Part shown: piece after piece, positions 1 through 9,237 of the stretch
Layout of the letters: the number at the start of each line of letters is the position of its first letter
Numbering within the stretch: the stretch's first letter is position 1
Origin: Acetobacter oryzifermentans
GTDB lineage: Bacteria > Pseudomonadota > Alphaproteobacteria > Acetobacterales > Acetobacteraceae
Direction of reading: 5' to 3'
Length of the DNA: 64,000 bases
Assembly: GCF_001628715.1 (NCBI RefSeq)
Contig: NZ_CP011121.1
Span: 62,001-126,000, forward strand
The notes under the pieces: model-generated
Database searches by the model: none
What the model was told of the DNA's origin: nothing
Seen by the model: only the letters and a program-made list of their open reading frames with translations
Position numbers and translations under genes: made by a program

Positions 1-2
1 CC

Positions 3-2735
3 AAGGAAAAACTGGCGGCTATCAAGAGCGCGTTCGAAAAGTGGGTGTGGCAGGATCCCGACCGGTCTGACCGTCTCGTAAAGCTCTATAACGAGACTTA
101 CAACAATCTGGTGCCACGGGCCTTTGATGGCAGTCACCTGCGTATGCCTGGAGCGAGCAGCACGATTACCTTGCGTGCTCATCAGAAGCGCGTGGTGTGG
201 CGGATTATTGCCTCAGGGCGCACCTACATGGCCCATGCTGTAGGGGCAGGAAAAACCTTTTCCATGGCGGCTGCCGTGATGGAGCAGAAACGCCTTGGAC
301 TGATCAGTAAGGCCGTTATCGTGGTTCCCGGCCACTGCCTTGCACAGATGGCGCGTGAATTTCTCATGCTCTATCCCACGGCGAGAATTCTCGTGGCGGA
401 CGAGACAAATTTCGTCAAAGCAAAACGTCAGCGTTTTATTGCCCGCGCAGCAACCGAAAACTGGGATGCGATCATCATAACCCATGACGCTTTCAAGTTT
501 ATTCCAGTTGAGGCGGGGTTTGAACGGGAGATGATTGAAGACCAGATTGCGTCATATGAGGCCATTCTGTCTGGCCTGGATGGCGATGACCGCATCTCCC
601 GCAAGCGCATTGAACGCATGAAAGAAGGGATGGAGTCAAAACTGGAAGGATTGGCCGCCCAGAAAGATGATCTCCTTCATATGGGCGAAATGGGCATTGA
701 CCAGATCCTTGTCGATGAAGCCCAGCTCTTTCGGAAACTGTCCTACGCCACCAATCAGTCTGATCTGCGAGGTGTCGATCCCAATGGCTCTCAGCGTGCA
801 TGGGATCTGTTCGTGAAAACCCGTTACCTCGCGAAGACGGATCCAACACGTCCGCTGATTATGGCTTCAGGTTCGCCGATTACGAATACGATTGCCGAAT
901 TGTGGAATGTCGGGCGGTATATGGATCTGGATGCTCTTGTTGCGCGCAATCTGCATGAATTTGATGCGTGGGCCGCCAACTTTGGAGAAACACGCACCGA
1001 ACTGGAGCTTCAGCCCAACGGTCTCTACAAACCGGTCACACGCTTTACCGAATTCGTCAATGTGGCCGATCTGATGGCCATGTATCGTGACTTTGCGGAC
1101 GTCGTTCAGTCAGACGAGTTGGCACGATATGTCAAACTGCCCTCTGTTAAGGGCGGCAATAGACAGATTGTGGTGGCCGAAAGCACAGAAGACTTTCGGG
1201 CATTCCAGCAGACCCTTGCAGAACGGATGCGCGCGATTGAAGCCCGTTCAGGTCGTCCTCAGAAGGGGGACGACATCATTCTGAGTGTGATGAATGATGC
1301 CCGGCATGGCGCGATCGATCTGCGGTTTATCGCACCATGGGCGGATGATGACCCACATTCCAAGCTGAATGTGATGATCCGGAAGGTGTTTGAAATCTGG
1401 CAGGAAACATCTGCCAGTCGCTACACCAACCCCGAAACGGGCAGGGCCTATGATTTGCCGGGAGCGGTGCAGATGATCTTCTCCGATCTCGGCACGCAGG
1501 CCTCCCAGAGCAAGCGTGGGTTCTCGGCTTATAACTGGATCAGGTCAGAGCTGATCCGCATGGGGGTCCCGGCCGAGCAGATTGCCTTCATGCAGGATTA
1601 CGACAAGGCGGCAGCCAAGCTGCGTCTGTTTGGTGATCTCAATGCAGGCCGCAAGCGTATCCTGATCGGTTCAACAGCCACAATGGGAACAGGGGTCAAT
1701 GCCCAGCAGCGCCTGAAAGCCCTGCATCATCTCGACGTGCCCTGGCTTGTTGCCGATATCATGCAACGTGAAGGTCGGATTGTGCGTCAGGGCAACCAGC
1801 ACGATGAAGTGGAAATCTACGCTTACGCCCAGCAGGGATCTGTAGACGCCACCAACTGGCAGCTGCTTGAACGCAAGATGCGTTTTATCGGTCTTGCGAT
1901 GTCGGGAGATCGAACCATTCGCCGGATTGAGGATGTGGGCGGTGAAGGCAACCAGTTTGCAATGGCCAAGGCGCTGGCATCAGGTGACATGCGTCTGATA
2001 CAGAAGGCTGGCCTGGAAGCCGATATTGCGCGTCTTGAGCGTTTGCAGGCCGCGCATTTCGATGATCAGTTCAATGTGCGTCGCCAGATCCAGAGAGCTG
2101 AACGCGACATCCAGACAGCGCAGACACGCATTCCGAAAATTGAGGCGGCAATAGGCCAGCGTGTGTCCACGAAAGGGGAGGCGTTTGCGCTGCACCGTGA
2201 CACCACGGTGGTTGAGAGCCGTGAAAAAGCTGGGGCATGGATACTGTCGCAGGCGCGGCTTGCTGAACGGGAAGGCCGGACCGGGCAGTGGAGCATGGGT
2301 CGGATCGCCGGATTTGAAGTGATGTGCGAAGCTCATGAACAGCAGTTCAGAACGTCCGACAAGAGAAAACCAGAAGTAGTCTCCTCCATCTATCTGGATA
2401 CACCTGCAGGAGAAATCGAGGTCGAGACGGATCGTGAGACCAAGCCTCTGGGACTGATTTCACGGATTGAGCACGCAGCCTTACGTCTGGACAGCGATCT
2501 GGCTGAAGCACGTCGCAGTCTGGATGAGGCACAGCGCCGACTGCCAGCTTATCGCGCACGCGAAGGACTGCCTTTTGCGGAAGCCGCGGACCTCAAAGCC
2601 AAATGTGCTGAGCTGTACGCACTGGATGCCGAGCTGGAAGCAGAAGGCAAGGAAGAGGGAACCGCACTGAAATTGGCCTCAGCCAATGATGATGCTGCTT
2701 CTGACGTTGGAGAGAAAATAGAGGAGATGGCCTGA
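3..2735 (+). CDS. Large plasmid-type DEAD/DEAH (SNF2-like) helicase, 5' end outside window
   Basis: The frame is open from base 3 with no start, so this is the C-terminal part (about 910 residues) of a larger protein. A Walker A segment HAVGAGKTFS is near residue 66 of the part from 45, and a DEAQ box in ILVDEAQLFRKL near residue 226. The second helicase lobe carries GTGVNAQQRL and QREGRIVRQG, the motif VI arginines of superfamily 2. The last 250 residues are rich in charged heptads and look coiled. Proteins of this kind, often fused to an N-terminal methylase-like part, sit on large plasmids and integrative elements of Alphaproteobacteria, and their role is unclear. The substrate cannot be read from the sequence. 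The GTG at 45 is an internal codon, not the start. Confidence 0.85.
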   Translation, partial: KEKLAAIKSAFEKWVWQDPDRSDRLVKLYNETYNNLVPRAFDGSHLRMPGASSTITLRAHQKRVVWRIIASGRTYMAHAVGAGKTFSMAAAVMEQKRLGLISKAVIVVPGHCLAQMAREFLMLYPTARILVADETNFVKAKRQRFIARAATENWDAIIITHDAFKFIPVEAGFEREMIEDQIASYEAILSGLDGDDRISRKRIERMKEGMESKLEGLAAQKDDLLHMGEMGIDQILVDEAQLFRKLSYATNQSDLRGVDPNGSQRAWDLFVKTRYLAKTDPTRPLIMASGSPITNTIAELWNVGRYMDLDALVARNLHEFDAWAANFGETRTELELQPNGLYKPVTRFTEFVNVADLMAMYRDFADVVQSDELARYVKLPSVKGGNRQIVVAESTEDFRAFQQTLAERMRAIEARSGRPQKGDDIILSVMNDARHGAIDLRFIAPWADDDPHSKLNVMIRKVFEIWQETSASRYTNPETGRAYDLPGAVQMIFSDLGTQASQSKRGFSAYNWIRSELIRMGVPAEQIAFMQDYDKAAAKLRLFGDLNAGRKRILIGSTATMGTGVNAQQRLKALHHLDVPWLVADIMQREGRIVRQGNQHDEVEIYAYAQQGSVDATNWQLLERKMRFIGLAMSGDRTIRRIEDVGGEGNQFAMAKALASGDMRLIQKAGLEADIARLERLQAAHFDDQFNVRRQIQRAERDIQTAQTRIPKIEAAIGQRVSTKGEAFALHRDTTVVESREKAGAWILSQARLAEREGRTGQWSMGRIAGFEVMCEAHEQQFRTSDKRKPEVVSSIYLDTPAGEIEVETDRETKPLGLISRIEHAALRLDSDLAEARRSLDEAQRRLPAYRAREGLPFAEAADLKAKCAELYALDAELEAEGKEEGTALKLASANDDAASDVGEKIEEMA

Positions 2736-2921
2736 GAAAAAAGGAAAACAGAAATCCGAAAAGGGAAGGGCGGGCCACAGGCCGCCCACCCGCCGCAAGG
2801 GTACGCCCCGTTCCGGGGCCTCGCTGACGCTCGCCCTTGCCCCGTGTGCGCGTCTGCGGCGGTGCCGAAGGTATGAGGTCAGAAAATTACACCTCATGAC
2901 CCTGAAAGTGAGGAGCGTATC
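2736..2921. promoter_or_regulatory. Intergenic leader with inverted repeat upstream of the ParB-like gene
   Basis: GC-rich spacer. ATGAGGT at 2873-2879 is mirrored by ACCTCAT at 2891-2897 with an 11-base loop, a possible operator or attenuator hairpin 25 bases before the ParB-like start. A GAGGAG ribosome binding site lies at about 2911-2916. No promoter hexamers can be named with confidence. Confidence 0.4.
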
Positions 2922-3950
2922 ATGACGGAACTTCGCCGCGTCGATCCCAGAACACTCGTACCAAACCCGAACAATCCACGTAAGACCCAGCCAGATGCTC
3001 GTGCGGAACATCAGCTTGCGCTGAATATCAAGACAGTGGGCCTGATTCATGCGCCCTGCGTGCGGGAACTTGAGGATGGTCGGTTGATGATTGTCGCTGG
3101 TCACAGACGGGTGCGGGCCTGTATTGCTGCGAAACTGGACGAAATTGACGTGCATGTCCGTTCTGGTGATGAAAAAAGCGATACGATGGCCGCTGTTGCC
3201 GAGAACGTCGTGCGTGCCGACATGACGGAATCCGAACAATGGCGTGGTGTGCTGGATATGCGCGAGAAGGGCGCTACTGATACAGAAATCTGTCGGGCTT
3301 TTATGGTCACACCAGCCTATCTCCGTGGCCTGATGCTGTTATCCCAGATTCATCCGCCCATTATTGCGGCAATAGATGGTGGGATTGGCCCTTCCTATAC
3401 GGAACGGAACGCAATTGCGCGCACGCCGCTGGAGCGCCAACGCGATGTCTGGGCAGAGATCTGGGCCGAAAGTGCGGATGAGGGTGTCGATCCAACTGAT
3501 TATGAAATGAGCAGGGAAGAGTTTGCGCACTTCGACTGGGAAGATTTTGTCCGCTATCTCGATCAGGTCGAGTTATATGCCCGTGATTTTGAATTTGATG
3601 ATGAGACGGCACAAGAGGCGGGCGTGGTCTGGGAAGAGGATCTGTTCGGGCAGGGTGGGCAGGACAATCGTTACTGCACCCAGTTCGCGGCGATCTTCAA
3701 GGCACAGCAGATATGGGCCGAAAAAAAGAAACCTGAAGGCTGCGTCTTCATTCCGGCCAACGAGTATGGAGAAGGGATTGTTCCCGAGGGACACCGGAGT
3801 GTTGGGTCATGGGAAATGGAGCAGGCAGATGATATCTCGACGATCTTATGTGGACGGCCGTTTAAGCGCAATACCTCACATTGTTCTCCCGATGTCATTT
3901 CTAAAACGTATTATTCTACCGGCTGGATGATGAATACCGATTTAACGTGA
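2922..3950 (+). pseudogene. ParB/Spo0J-type nuclease-domain protein, C-terminus replaced by IS110
   Basis: The N-terminal 100 residues are a ParB domain: LVPNPNNPRKT, then IVAGHRRVRACIAAKL, the GHRR box that binds CTP in ParB proteins. A helix-turn-helix-like segment follows near residues 125-150. Native sequence ends at about 3843. The last 35 residues (from ILCGRPF) are translated from the end of the IS110 element, since the same DNA occurs at the end of the second IS110 copy at 44500-44608. The gene is therefore truncated, with an artificial tail. It follows the helicase in the same direction after 186 bases, as in many plasmid backbones. The role may be partition or regulation; no parA is visible. 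Confidence 0.75.
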
Positions 3951-4187
3951 AGACCCGGTCAGATGCGCTCTTATGTCCGGCCTGTTTATGCGACTTTATG
4001 CGCTGGCCATCATGGGTGTGCGCTCACGTGTCAGGCACCAATCTGGTATCACGTGCTCAGGGGCACAGACGGTCGAACGGTATGGCCTGAACTGTTGCTG
4101 AATGACTGTCTTCCCATCACGTCGGTTCGTACATACTGCCGGATCTACCGGAGCAAGCTCCGGTGTCCATCGTTCTGCTGGTGCAGG
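3844..4187 (-). ncRNA. Candidate bridge/seek RNA region of IS110 copy A
   Basis: This 344-bp non-coding stretch lies downstream of the transposase, where IS1111-type elements encode their guide RNA. It contains a strong hairpin (ACCGGAGC, short loop, GCTCCGGT, at about 4149-4168). On the element's strand it reads TTCGAC at 4072-4077 (complement), which could pair, with one wobble, to GTCGAG found just outside the element end. The RNA itself is inferred from family knowledge, not seen. Confidence 0.4.
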
Positions 4188-5219
4188 TCAGCCTGCTGAA
4201 ACACTGACACCAGCCGGACGATAGATCTCTTTACGTGACAACAACGCCCAGATGATACGAGCCATTTTATTGGCAAGTGCAACTGTTGCCAGACGCCTTG
4301 GACGACGCGCCATGAGTTCGCATAGCCACTGACCCGCAGCGCTATCCCACTTATGGGCACGATGAAGCATGGCCGTCGCACCAAGAACCAGCAACGTTCT
4401 TATCTGCCGATTGCCCGTTTTGGTAATCCTTCCCAGACGGGTTTTACCGCCGGTAGAATGCTGACGAGGCACAAGCCCCAGCCAGGCGGCAAAATGGCGC
4501 GCAGAGGCGAAAGAGCCAATATCCGCGACCGAGGCGACAATCAGAGAAGCCGTTATGGGACCGACCCCAGGGATGGTCATCAACCGACGCGCATCGTCAT
4601 CGCTTTTTGCACGCGCCCGGATCTGCACTTCCAAAGCATCAATGCTCTGAGCGACCTTTTCATAATGCTCAAATAACAACATGGCACTCTGCTTCATGGC
4701 AGCAGGCAGGTCGGCTGATGTCTCTATTTTTGCCATCAGTTCTGGCAGATGGCGTGTGCCCAGAGGGGCTATCAGCCCGAACTCGGAAGCAAGAGCCCGT
4801 AACGCATTACTCAGCATGGTCTGCTGTTTGACCAGAAGAGCGCGGGCAGAATGCAGTGACAAGACACCTTGCTGCTCTTCGCTCTTGATCGGAACACACA
4901 TCGTATCAGGATGAGTCGCCGCCATGCAGATCGCAGCCGCATCAACAGCGTCATTTTTCTTGCCTTTTTTGACAAATGATTTGACCCGATCAGGAGGAAC
5001 CAGTCTGACATCATGACCAATCCTGCTGATCACCCGTGCCCAGTAATGAGCTGACCCGCAGGCTTCCAGAACAACTTCACATGGGTCAAGTTTTGCAAAA
5101 AATGCTGAAACTTCACTGCGACCAAGCTTGCGCTTGAAAACGCACTTTCCAATTGCGTCAGCCCCATGAGCCTGAAAAACGGATTTGGCAATATCAAGGC
5201 CAATTATGCTAGCTTTCAT
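4188..5219 (-). CDS. IS110 transposase (DEDD recombinase), copy A
   Basis: 343 residues. The N-terminal RuvC-like DEDD domain begins IIGLDIAKSVF (first Asp) and includes KNDAVDAAAIC (Asp pair). The C-terminal Tnp_2 domain has IPGVGPITASLIVA followed by HFAAWLGLVPRQHSTGG, which holds the serine used for strand exchange in this family. Length is normal. An AGGAG ribosome binding site lies 8-12 bases upstream of the ATG. The protein is identical to the copy at 43233-44264, so duplication is recent. Modern work shows IS110 enzymes are guided by an element-encoded bridge (seek) RNA. Confidence 0.95.
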   Translation of the reverse strand: MKASIIGLDIAKSVFQAHGADAIGKCVFKRKLGRSEVSAFFAKLDPCEVVLEACGSAHYWARVISRIGHDVRLVPPDRVKSFVKKGKKNDAVDAAAICMAATHPDTMCVPIKSEEQQGVLSLHSARALLVKQQTMLSNALRALASEFGLIAPLGTRHLPELMAKIETSADLPAAMKQSAMLLFEHYEKVAQSIDALEVQIRARAKSDDDARRLMTIPGVGPITASLIVASVADIGSFASARHFAAWLGLVPRQHSTGGKTRLGRITKTGNRQIRTLLVLGATAMLHRAHKWDSAAGQWLCELMARRPRRLATVALANKMARIIWALLSRKEIYRPAGVSVSAG

Positions 5220-5237
5220 ACGGGCGGTCTCCTCCTG

Positions 5238-6296
5238 ATGGTCAGTGAACCTCCATCATGGCACATTGATGCCGCAGGGAGGCCGTCCACCCCATCTGGT
5301 AGTCTGCCCAAGCCGTCCTGGCTTGCAAAACCCGAGGCACTCTGGTCGCCGTGGAAATTGCAGGGTGAGGAACTGGTTGAAGGCAAGCAGGATGCGCTGC
5401 GCCTGACTCTGGACGATCAGGACCGGGCGGGGATTGATATCGTCAGTGACGGCGAACAGACGCGTCAGCATTTCGTCACGACATTTATCGAGCACCTCAG
5501 CGGTGTCGACTTTGAAAACCGTCAGACGGTTAAAATTCGCAACCGGTACGATGCGAGTGTGCCATCAGTTGTTGGCACTGTGACGCGCGAGATGCCGGTC
5601 TTTGTTGAGGATGCGAAATTTTTACGCACACTGACGAAGAAACCGATCAAATGGGCGTTGCCTGGTCCCATGACCATGATCGACACGCTTTATGACATTC
5701 ACTACAAAAGCCGCGAAAAACTGGCGTGGGAATTTGCCAAGATCCTCAATCAGGAAGCGAGAGAGCTGGAAGCGGCTGGCGTCGATATCATCCAGTTCGA
5801 TGAGCCGGCATTTAATGTTTTCTTTGATGAGGTGAATGATTGGGGTATCGCCGCATTGGAAAGAGCCATTGAAGGGCTGAAATGCGAAACCGCAGTCCAT
5901 ATCTGCTACGGCTATGGCATCAAAGCCAATATCGACTGGAAAAATGCTCTTGGGGAAGAGTGGCGTCAATATGAAGAGATTTTTCCCAAGCTGCAAAAAT
6001 CTAATATCGATCTGATTTCACTGGAGTGTCAGAATTCCCGCGTCCCCATGGATCTGATCGAACTCATTAGTGGAAAAAAAGTGATGGTTGGCGCCATTGA
6101 TGTGGCCACCAAAACCATCGAGACGCCCGAAAAAGTCGCTGATATTTTGCGCAAGGCACTCAAGTTTATCGATGCCGACAAACTTTATCCCTGCACCAAT
6201 TGTGGGATGGCGCCTTTGCCGCGTGACGTGGCGCGAGGCAAGCTCAACGCTCTGGGTGCTGGTGCGGAAATCTTACGCAAGGAACTCTCGGTTTAG
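5238..6296 (+). pseudogene. Core MetE-like (MesD-type) methionine synthase, start replaced by IS110
   Basis: Native sequence starts at 5301 inside GSLPKPSWLAKPEALWSP; the family normally begins a few residues earlier with a short STAGSLP lead. The zinc site of MetE enzymes is present: VHICYGYG (His, Cys), LECQNS, and CTNCGMAPL (Cys). At about 340 native residues it is a core enzyme without the folate-binding N-terminal half, like the MesD family that transfers methyl groups to homocysteine and normally works with a DUF1852 protein (MesX). No DUF1852 gene is in the window. The IS gives an in-frame ATG at 5238, so a fusion of nearly full length could be made, but the native promoter and ribosome binding site are lost. 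Confidence 0.8.
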
Positions 6297-6405
6297 GAGG
6301 CTATCGGATTAGAACCGTGGCAGTTGAGGGTATGACTTTATAAAATGAATGGAAATAGTATGTTTGTACGATTATATGTCGTTTGCGCATTTATTGAGGC
6401 AAGGC

Positions 6406-7332
6406 ATGGGTGTTCTTGAACGCAGTCATCTGACGATCATTCAGGAAGTTGCCCGCGAAGGTTCGCTGACCGCTGCCGCGGTCAGACTGAATCTCACCCA
6501 GCCTGCGCTCAGTCATGCCATCCGCAAGATTGAAAACCTGTTGGAAGTAAAGATCTGGCGGCGTGAGGGGCGGTCTCTTGTGCTCACCCAAGCGGGTGAG
6601 TGGCTATTATCACTTGCCAACAGACTGCTCCCTCAATTTGAACTGGCGGAAAACAGGCTGCAACAGTTCGCCAATGGCGAACGAGGAACACTCCGCGTCG
6701 GCATGGAGTGCCATCCCTGCTATCAGTGGCTCCTGAAGGTGGTTTCTCCCTATTTAGAGAGATGGCCGAAAGTCGATGTTGACGTGCGGCAGAAATTCCA
6801 ATTCGGCGGTATTGGGGCGCTGTTCAGCAATGAGATTGATATTCTGGTGACGCCTGACCCGCTTTATAAACCAGGTCTGATATTCACGCCGGTTTTTGAC
6901 TATGAACTCGTACTGGTTGTTGGCCCCGAACATCCTTTGCGAGGCGCGAAGTTCGTCGTGCCGGAACAGCTTGCTGGCGAGACATTGATTACGTACCCCG
7001 TTCCACCCGAGCGACTTGATATCTATACGCAATTTCTGCAACCAGCGGGTTTCGGCCCACGACAGCAGAAGCAGATCGAGACAACGGATATCATGCTGGT
7101 GATGGTGGCTCATGGTCGGGGTATTGCAGCTCTTCCACGTTGGCTTGTGGAAGAGTATCGCTCCCGGTTTGAACTTCACCCGGTCAAGCTTGGTAAAAAG
7201 GGTATTGCAAAACAGATATTTCTTGGCCGTCGGGAAACTGACGAAGAGATCCAATATCTGCGGGATTTTATCGAATGCGCTGGCTCACCTTCTTCGGCGT
7301 GTCGTCAGTTAAGCCCTGAGAGTGGCACGTGA
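6406..7332 (+). CDS. LysR-family regulator, probably of the adjacent methionine synthase
   Basis: An N-terminal winged helix runs from EVAREGSLTAAAVRLNLTQP to SHAIRKIEN; a LysR substrate-binding domain follows. It resembles MetR-type regulators, and it lies 110 bp after the MetE-like gene in the same direction, so control of sulfur amino acid synthesis is likely. I chose ATG 6406, with GAGGCAAGG just before it, over the upstream 6349. The IS5-family element at 7295 hit the stop codon: removing the IS and one TT gives ...GSPS then TGA. The present protein instead gains 14 IS-encoded residues, so it is probably still functional. Confidence 0.85.
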   Translation: MGVLERSHLTIIQEVAREGSLTAAAVRLNLTQPALSHAIRKIENLLEVKIWRREGRSLVLTQAGEWLLSLANRLLPQFELAENRLQQFANGERGTLRVGMECHPCYQWLLKVVSPYLERWPKVDVDVRQKFQFGGIGALFSNEIDILVTPDPLYKPGLIFTPVFDYELVLVVGPEHPLRGAKFVVPEQLAGETLITYPVPPERLDIYTQFLQPAGFGPRQQKQIETTDIMLVMVAHGRGIAALPRWLVEEYRSRFELHPVKLGKKGIAKQIFLGRRETDEEIQYLRDFIECAGSPSSACRQLSPESGT

Positions 7333-7392
7333 AGGTTGTACTTTGTGTCTGCGTGTGCTGACTGTTTTCCCATTTTTTGGGGAGACAGACAG

Positions 7393-7764
7393 ATGCGGCG
7401 CTATAGTTTACGCGATGACCAGTGGGAGCGGATAAAGGATCTTCTTCCTGGTCGAGAAGGCTATGTCGGCGGCACTGCGGTGAACAACCGTCTGTTCGTG
7501 GAGGCGGTGCTGTATCGCTATCGCGCGGGTATTCCATGGCGCGACCTTCCTGCCCGTTTCGGTGACTGGAAAAACGTGCACCGGCGTCTGCGCCGCTGGT
7601 GTGAAAGCGGCGTCATCGAACGGATATTTCGTTATCTGGCCGCTGATTACGACAACGAATACATGATGATCGACAGCACAATTGTCCGAGCGCATCAGCA
7701 TAGTGCCGGAGCTCTCAAAAAAGGGGCACGGATCAGGCCATCGGACGATCACGAGGCGGGCTAA
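7393..7764 (+). CDS. IS427-type transposase, N-terminal frame (orfA)
   Basis: 124 residues beginning MRRYSLRDDQWERIKDLLPG, a DUF4096-type N-terminal domain. GIPWRDLPARFG and MMIDSTIVRAHQHSAG carry the first DDE aspartate. An A6G4 run at 7717-7726 is a typical slippery site, and a -1 shift there continues in the second frame as KKRGTDQAIGRSRGG. Complete enzyme is expected only from the frameshift. Confidence 0.9.
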   Translation: MRRYSLRDDQWERIKDLLPGREGYVGGTAVNNRLFVEAVLYRYRAGIPWRDLPARFGDWKNVHRRLRRWCESGVIERIFRYLAADYDNEYMMIDSTIVRAHQHSAGALKKGARIRPSDDHEAG

Positions 7765-8147
7765 CTACAAAGATCCATGCCATCTGCGACGCTCTGGGCA
7801 ATCCAGTGGAACTCGGCATCACACCGGGACAGGATGCCGATATCACCCAGGCAGAACCACTTCTGGAAAACATCGAACCGGATGCTTTCCTTGCTGACAA
7901 GGCGTATGACGCGGACAGGTTGATCGATCGGCTGATACAGCGCGGGATTACCCCGGTCATCCCGCCAAAACGCAACAGAACGACACGACGGAAAACCGAT
8001 TTTTCTCTCTATCGCGAACGGAACCTTGTTGAGAGGTTCTTCAATAAACTCAAGCAGTTTCGCGCTATCGCAACCCGCTACGATAAACTGAAATCGACCT
8101 TCCTCGCAGCCGTGCAGTTCGCCTCAATCATCATCCTGCTTAACTGA
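7722..8147 (+). CDS. IS427-type transposase, C-terminal frame (orfB)
   Basis: Continues orfA after the -1 shift: GRSRGGLTTKIHAICDALGN, FLADKAYDADRLI (second Asp) and YRERNLVERFFNKLKQFRAI (Glu of the DDE triad). There is no good independent start, in line with expression as a fusion. It ends 10 bases before the right inverted repeat tip. Confidence 0.88.
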   Translation, partial: RGTDQAIGRSRGGLTTKIHAICDALGNPVELGITPGQDADITQAEPLLENIEPDAFLADKAYDADRLIDRLIQRGITPVIPPKRNRTTRRKTDFSLYRERNLVERFFNKLKQFRAIATRYDKLKSTFLAAVQFASIIILLN

Positions 8148-8289
8148 CGACACGCCGTTGAACTATTTGAGGATATTTTTTTATCTTCTTCTTTTGCCAT
8201 GTCCGGCTTGTCTATTCTCTTCCCGATAACCGACATTCCGTTCTCCCCCCAAAGCAGCTGCTTTAATCAGCGGCAAGTATACCACTTTG

Positions 8290-8586
8290 TCAACGAGCGG
8301 CAGGGAGCAGCTCGCTAACCAACGATGGACGTTTATCCAACATTGCCAACAAGACCTGAGCTGGCCCGGTTGGCTGACGACGACCATGTTCCCAGTTCAG
8401 AAGGGTTCCCTTGGCGACACCGATGCTCTTGGCAAACTGTGCCTGGGACAGTCCCGTTCGGGTTCTGATGGCCGCAACATTCACAGACAGCACACGTACC
8501 TTATGGGTAACGCTGTTTTGTACCTGTGCTTCAGAATATGCGAGAGCCTCATTTAACCCCTGCAGAATGCTATCATAAGTGCTCAT
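8290..8586 (-). CDS. Helix-turn-helix antitoxin, HigA/NadS type
   Basis: 98 residues. The C-terminal half is an XRE-type DNA-binding domain: RTRTGLSQAQFAKSIGVAKG and NWEHGRRQPTGPA. It follows the RelE/HigB-like gene with a 4-bp ATGA overlap, the toxin-first order of HigBA-type systems. It is expected to neutralise the toxin and repress the operon. The ends of the operon abut the IS5-family element on one side and a transposon-end repeat on the other. Confidence 0.85.
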   Translation of the reverse strand: MSTYDSILQGLNEALAYSEAQVQNSVTHKVRVLSVNVAAIRTRTGLSQAQFAKSIGVAKGTLLNWEHGRRQPTGPAQVLLAMLDKRPSLVSELLPAAR

Positions 8587-8924
8587 GATGGTTCTCCATA
8601 TTTCGCAATTAGTGTCTTACTCAAGTCTACCAGAGCAGCCTGTTCGGATCGGGAAAGATTATCTTTTTCGTTCTTGGCAAAGACAGTCAGTAGAAACAAA
8701 GGCATATGTCTCCCACCAAAGACATAAAGAGTTCTATACCCTCCCCTTTTTCCGCTACCTTCGCGTGCAAAACGAATCTTTCGCAGGCCGCCCCCTAGTG
8801 ACACTCCAGAGTCTGGCATAGCCGCGAGCGTGTTAATCAGAGCCATACGATCGTCGTCTGACATCAGGGCTTTTGCCCGTTTTATGAATTCAGGCAGTTC
8901 AACAACGGTCTGCAACTTTGACAT
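8583..8924 (-). CDS. RelE/HigB-type toxin
   Basis: 113 residues from the ATG at 8924 (MSKLQTVVELPEFIKRAKAL). The RelE-like fold is shown by GGLRKIRFAREGSGKRGGYR and LYVFGGRHMPLFLLTVFAKN, the region where DUF4258/HigB-like toxins keep basic catalytic residues. It is likely a ribosome-dependent mRNA nuclease. A longer frame to 8960 adds 12 residues with no better ribosome site, so I prefer the shorter start. It is the first gene of the pair with the antitoxin downstream. Confidence 0.85.
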   Translation of the reverse strand: MSKLQTVVELPEFIKRAKALMSDDDRMALINTLAAMPDSGVSLGGGLRKIRFAREGSGKRGGYRTLYVFGGRHMPLFLLTVFAKNEKDNLSRSEQAALVDLSKTLIAKYGEPS

Positions 8925-9084
8925 TTTCAGTAAGCTATGTGTCAATGGCTTATATGTCAAGGACGCATGAATTAGAAGGTTGAAGCTAATAATATTTGCT
9001 TACCCAGACAGCAGTCCAGCAACTTAGTTATATACCAAAAATCAGGAGTTTTCTGACGTAAAATCTACGTACGTTTCTACCATT

Positions 9085-9211
9085 TGTCGCAAGTAGGCGG
9101 GCGCACGGAAAAGAAAGGGGTTTTTCGGGAACCACAAGGTAGTAATAAATTCCCTTGCCGCACGGAAACGCCCGCAACGATGCCGACAGACCCAGACATT
9201 CCGCTGTCGCC
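9085..9211 (+). repeat. Transposon-end-like sequence, type E3, copy a
   Basis: Begins TGTCGCAAGTAGG at 9085. The complement of 9120-9211 reappears at 31725-31816, and the complement of 9085-9125 reappears, diverged, at 55483-55522. At those places a 23.7-kb composite element separates the two halves. The left end starts TGTCG, like the two other end types here. Between the antitoxin promoter and 9085 (8925-9084) I see no gene. Confidence 0.65.
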
Positions 9212-9237
9212 CTCATGTCGGTCGTAAAGAGAGTCGC

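Larger units (their letters stand above)
3844..5300 (-). mobile_element. IS110-family element, copy A (1457 bp)
   Basis: Boundaries come from alignment with the inverted second copy at 43152-44608: identity starts and stops abruptly at 3844 and 5300. The transposase leaves about 81 bp upstream and 344 bp downstream non-coding, the layout of the IS1111 subgroup. No terminal inverted repeats and no target duplication are seen, as expected for IS110. The left neighbour is the ParB-like gene and the right neighbour the MetE-like gene; these are not parts of one gene, so the locus was rearranged after insertion. Confidence 0.9.
7295..8157 (+). mobile_element. IS5-family element (IS427-like), 863 bp
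   Basis: Terminal inverted repeats CGGCGTGTCGTCAGTTA at 7295-7311 and its complement at 8141-8157 are perfect. TT flanks both sides (7293-7294 and 8158-8159), a plausible 2-bp duplication. It contains two overlapping transposase frames. It is inserted at the stop codon of the LysR gene. Confidence 0.9.

Noticed and set aside
3838..5305. Target duplication of IS110 copy A
   Set aside because: No direct repeat at the ends; IS110 elements usually make none.
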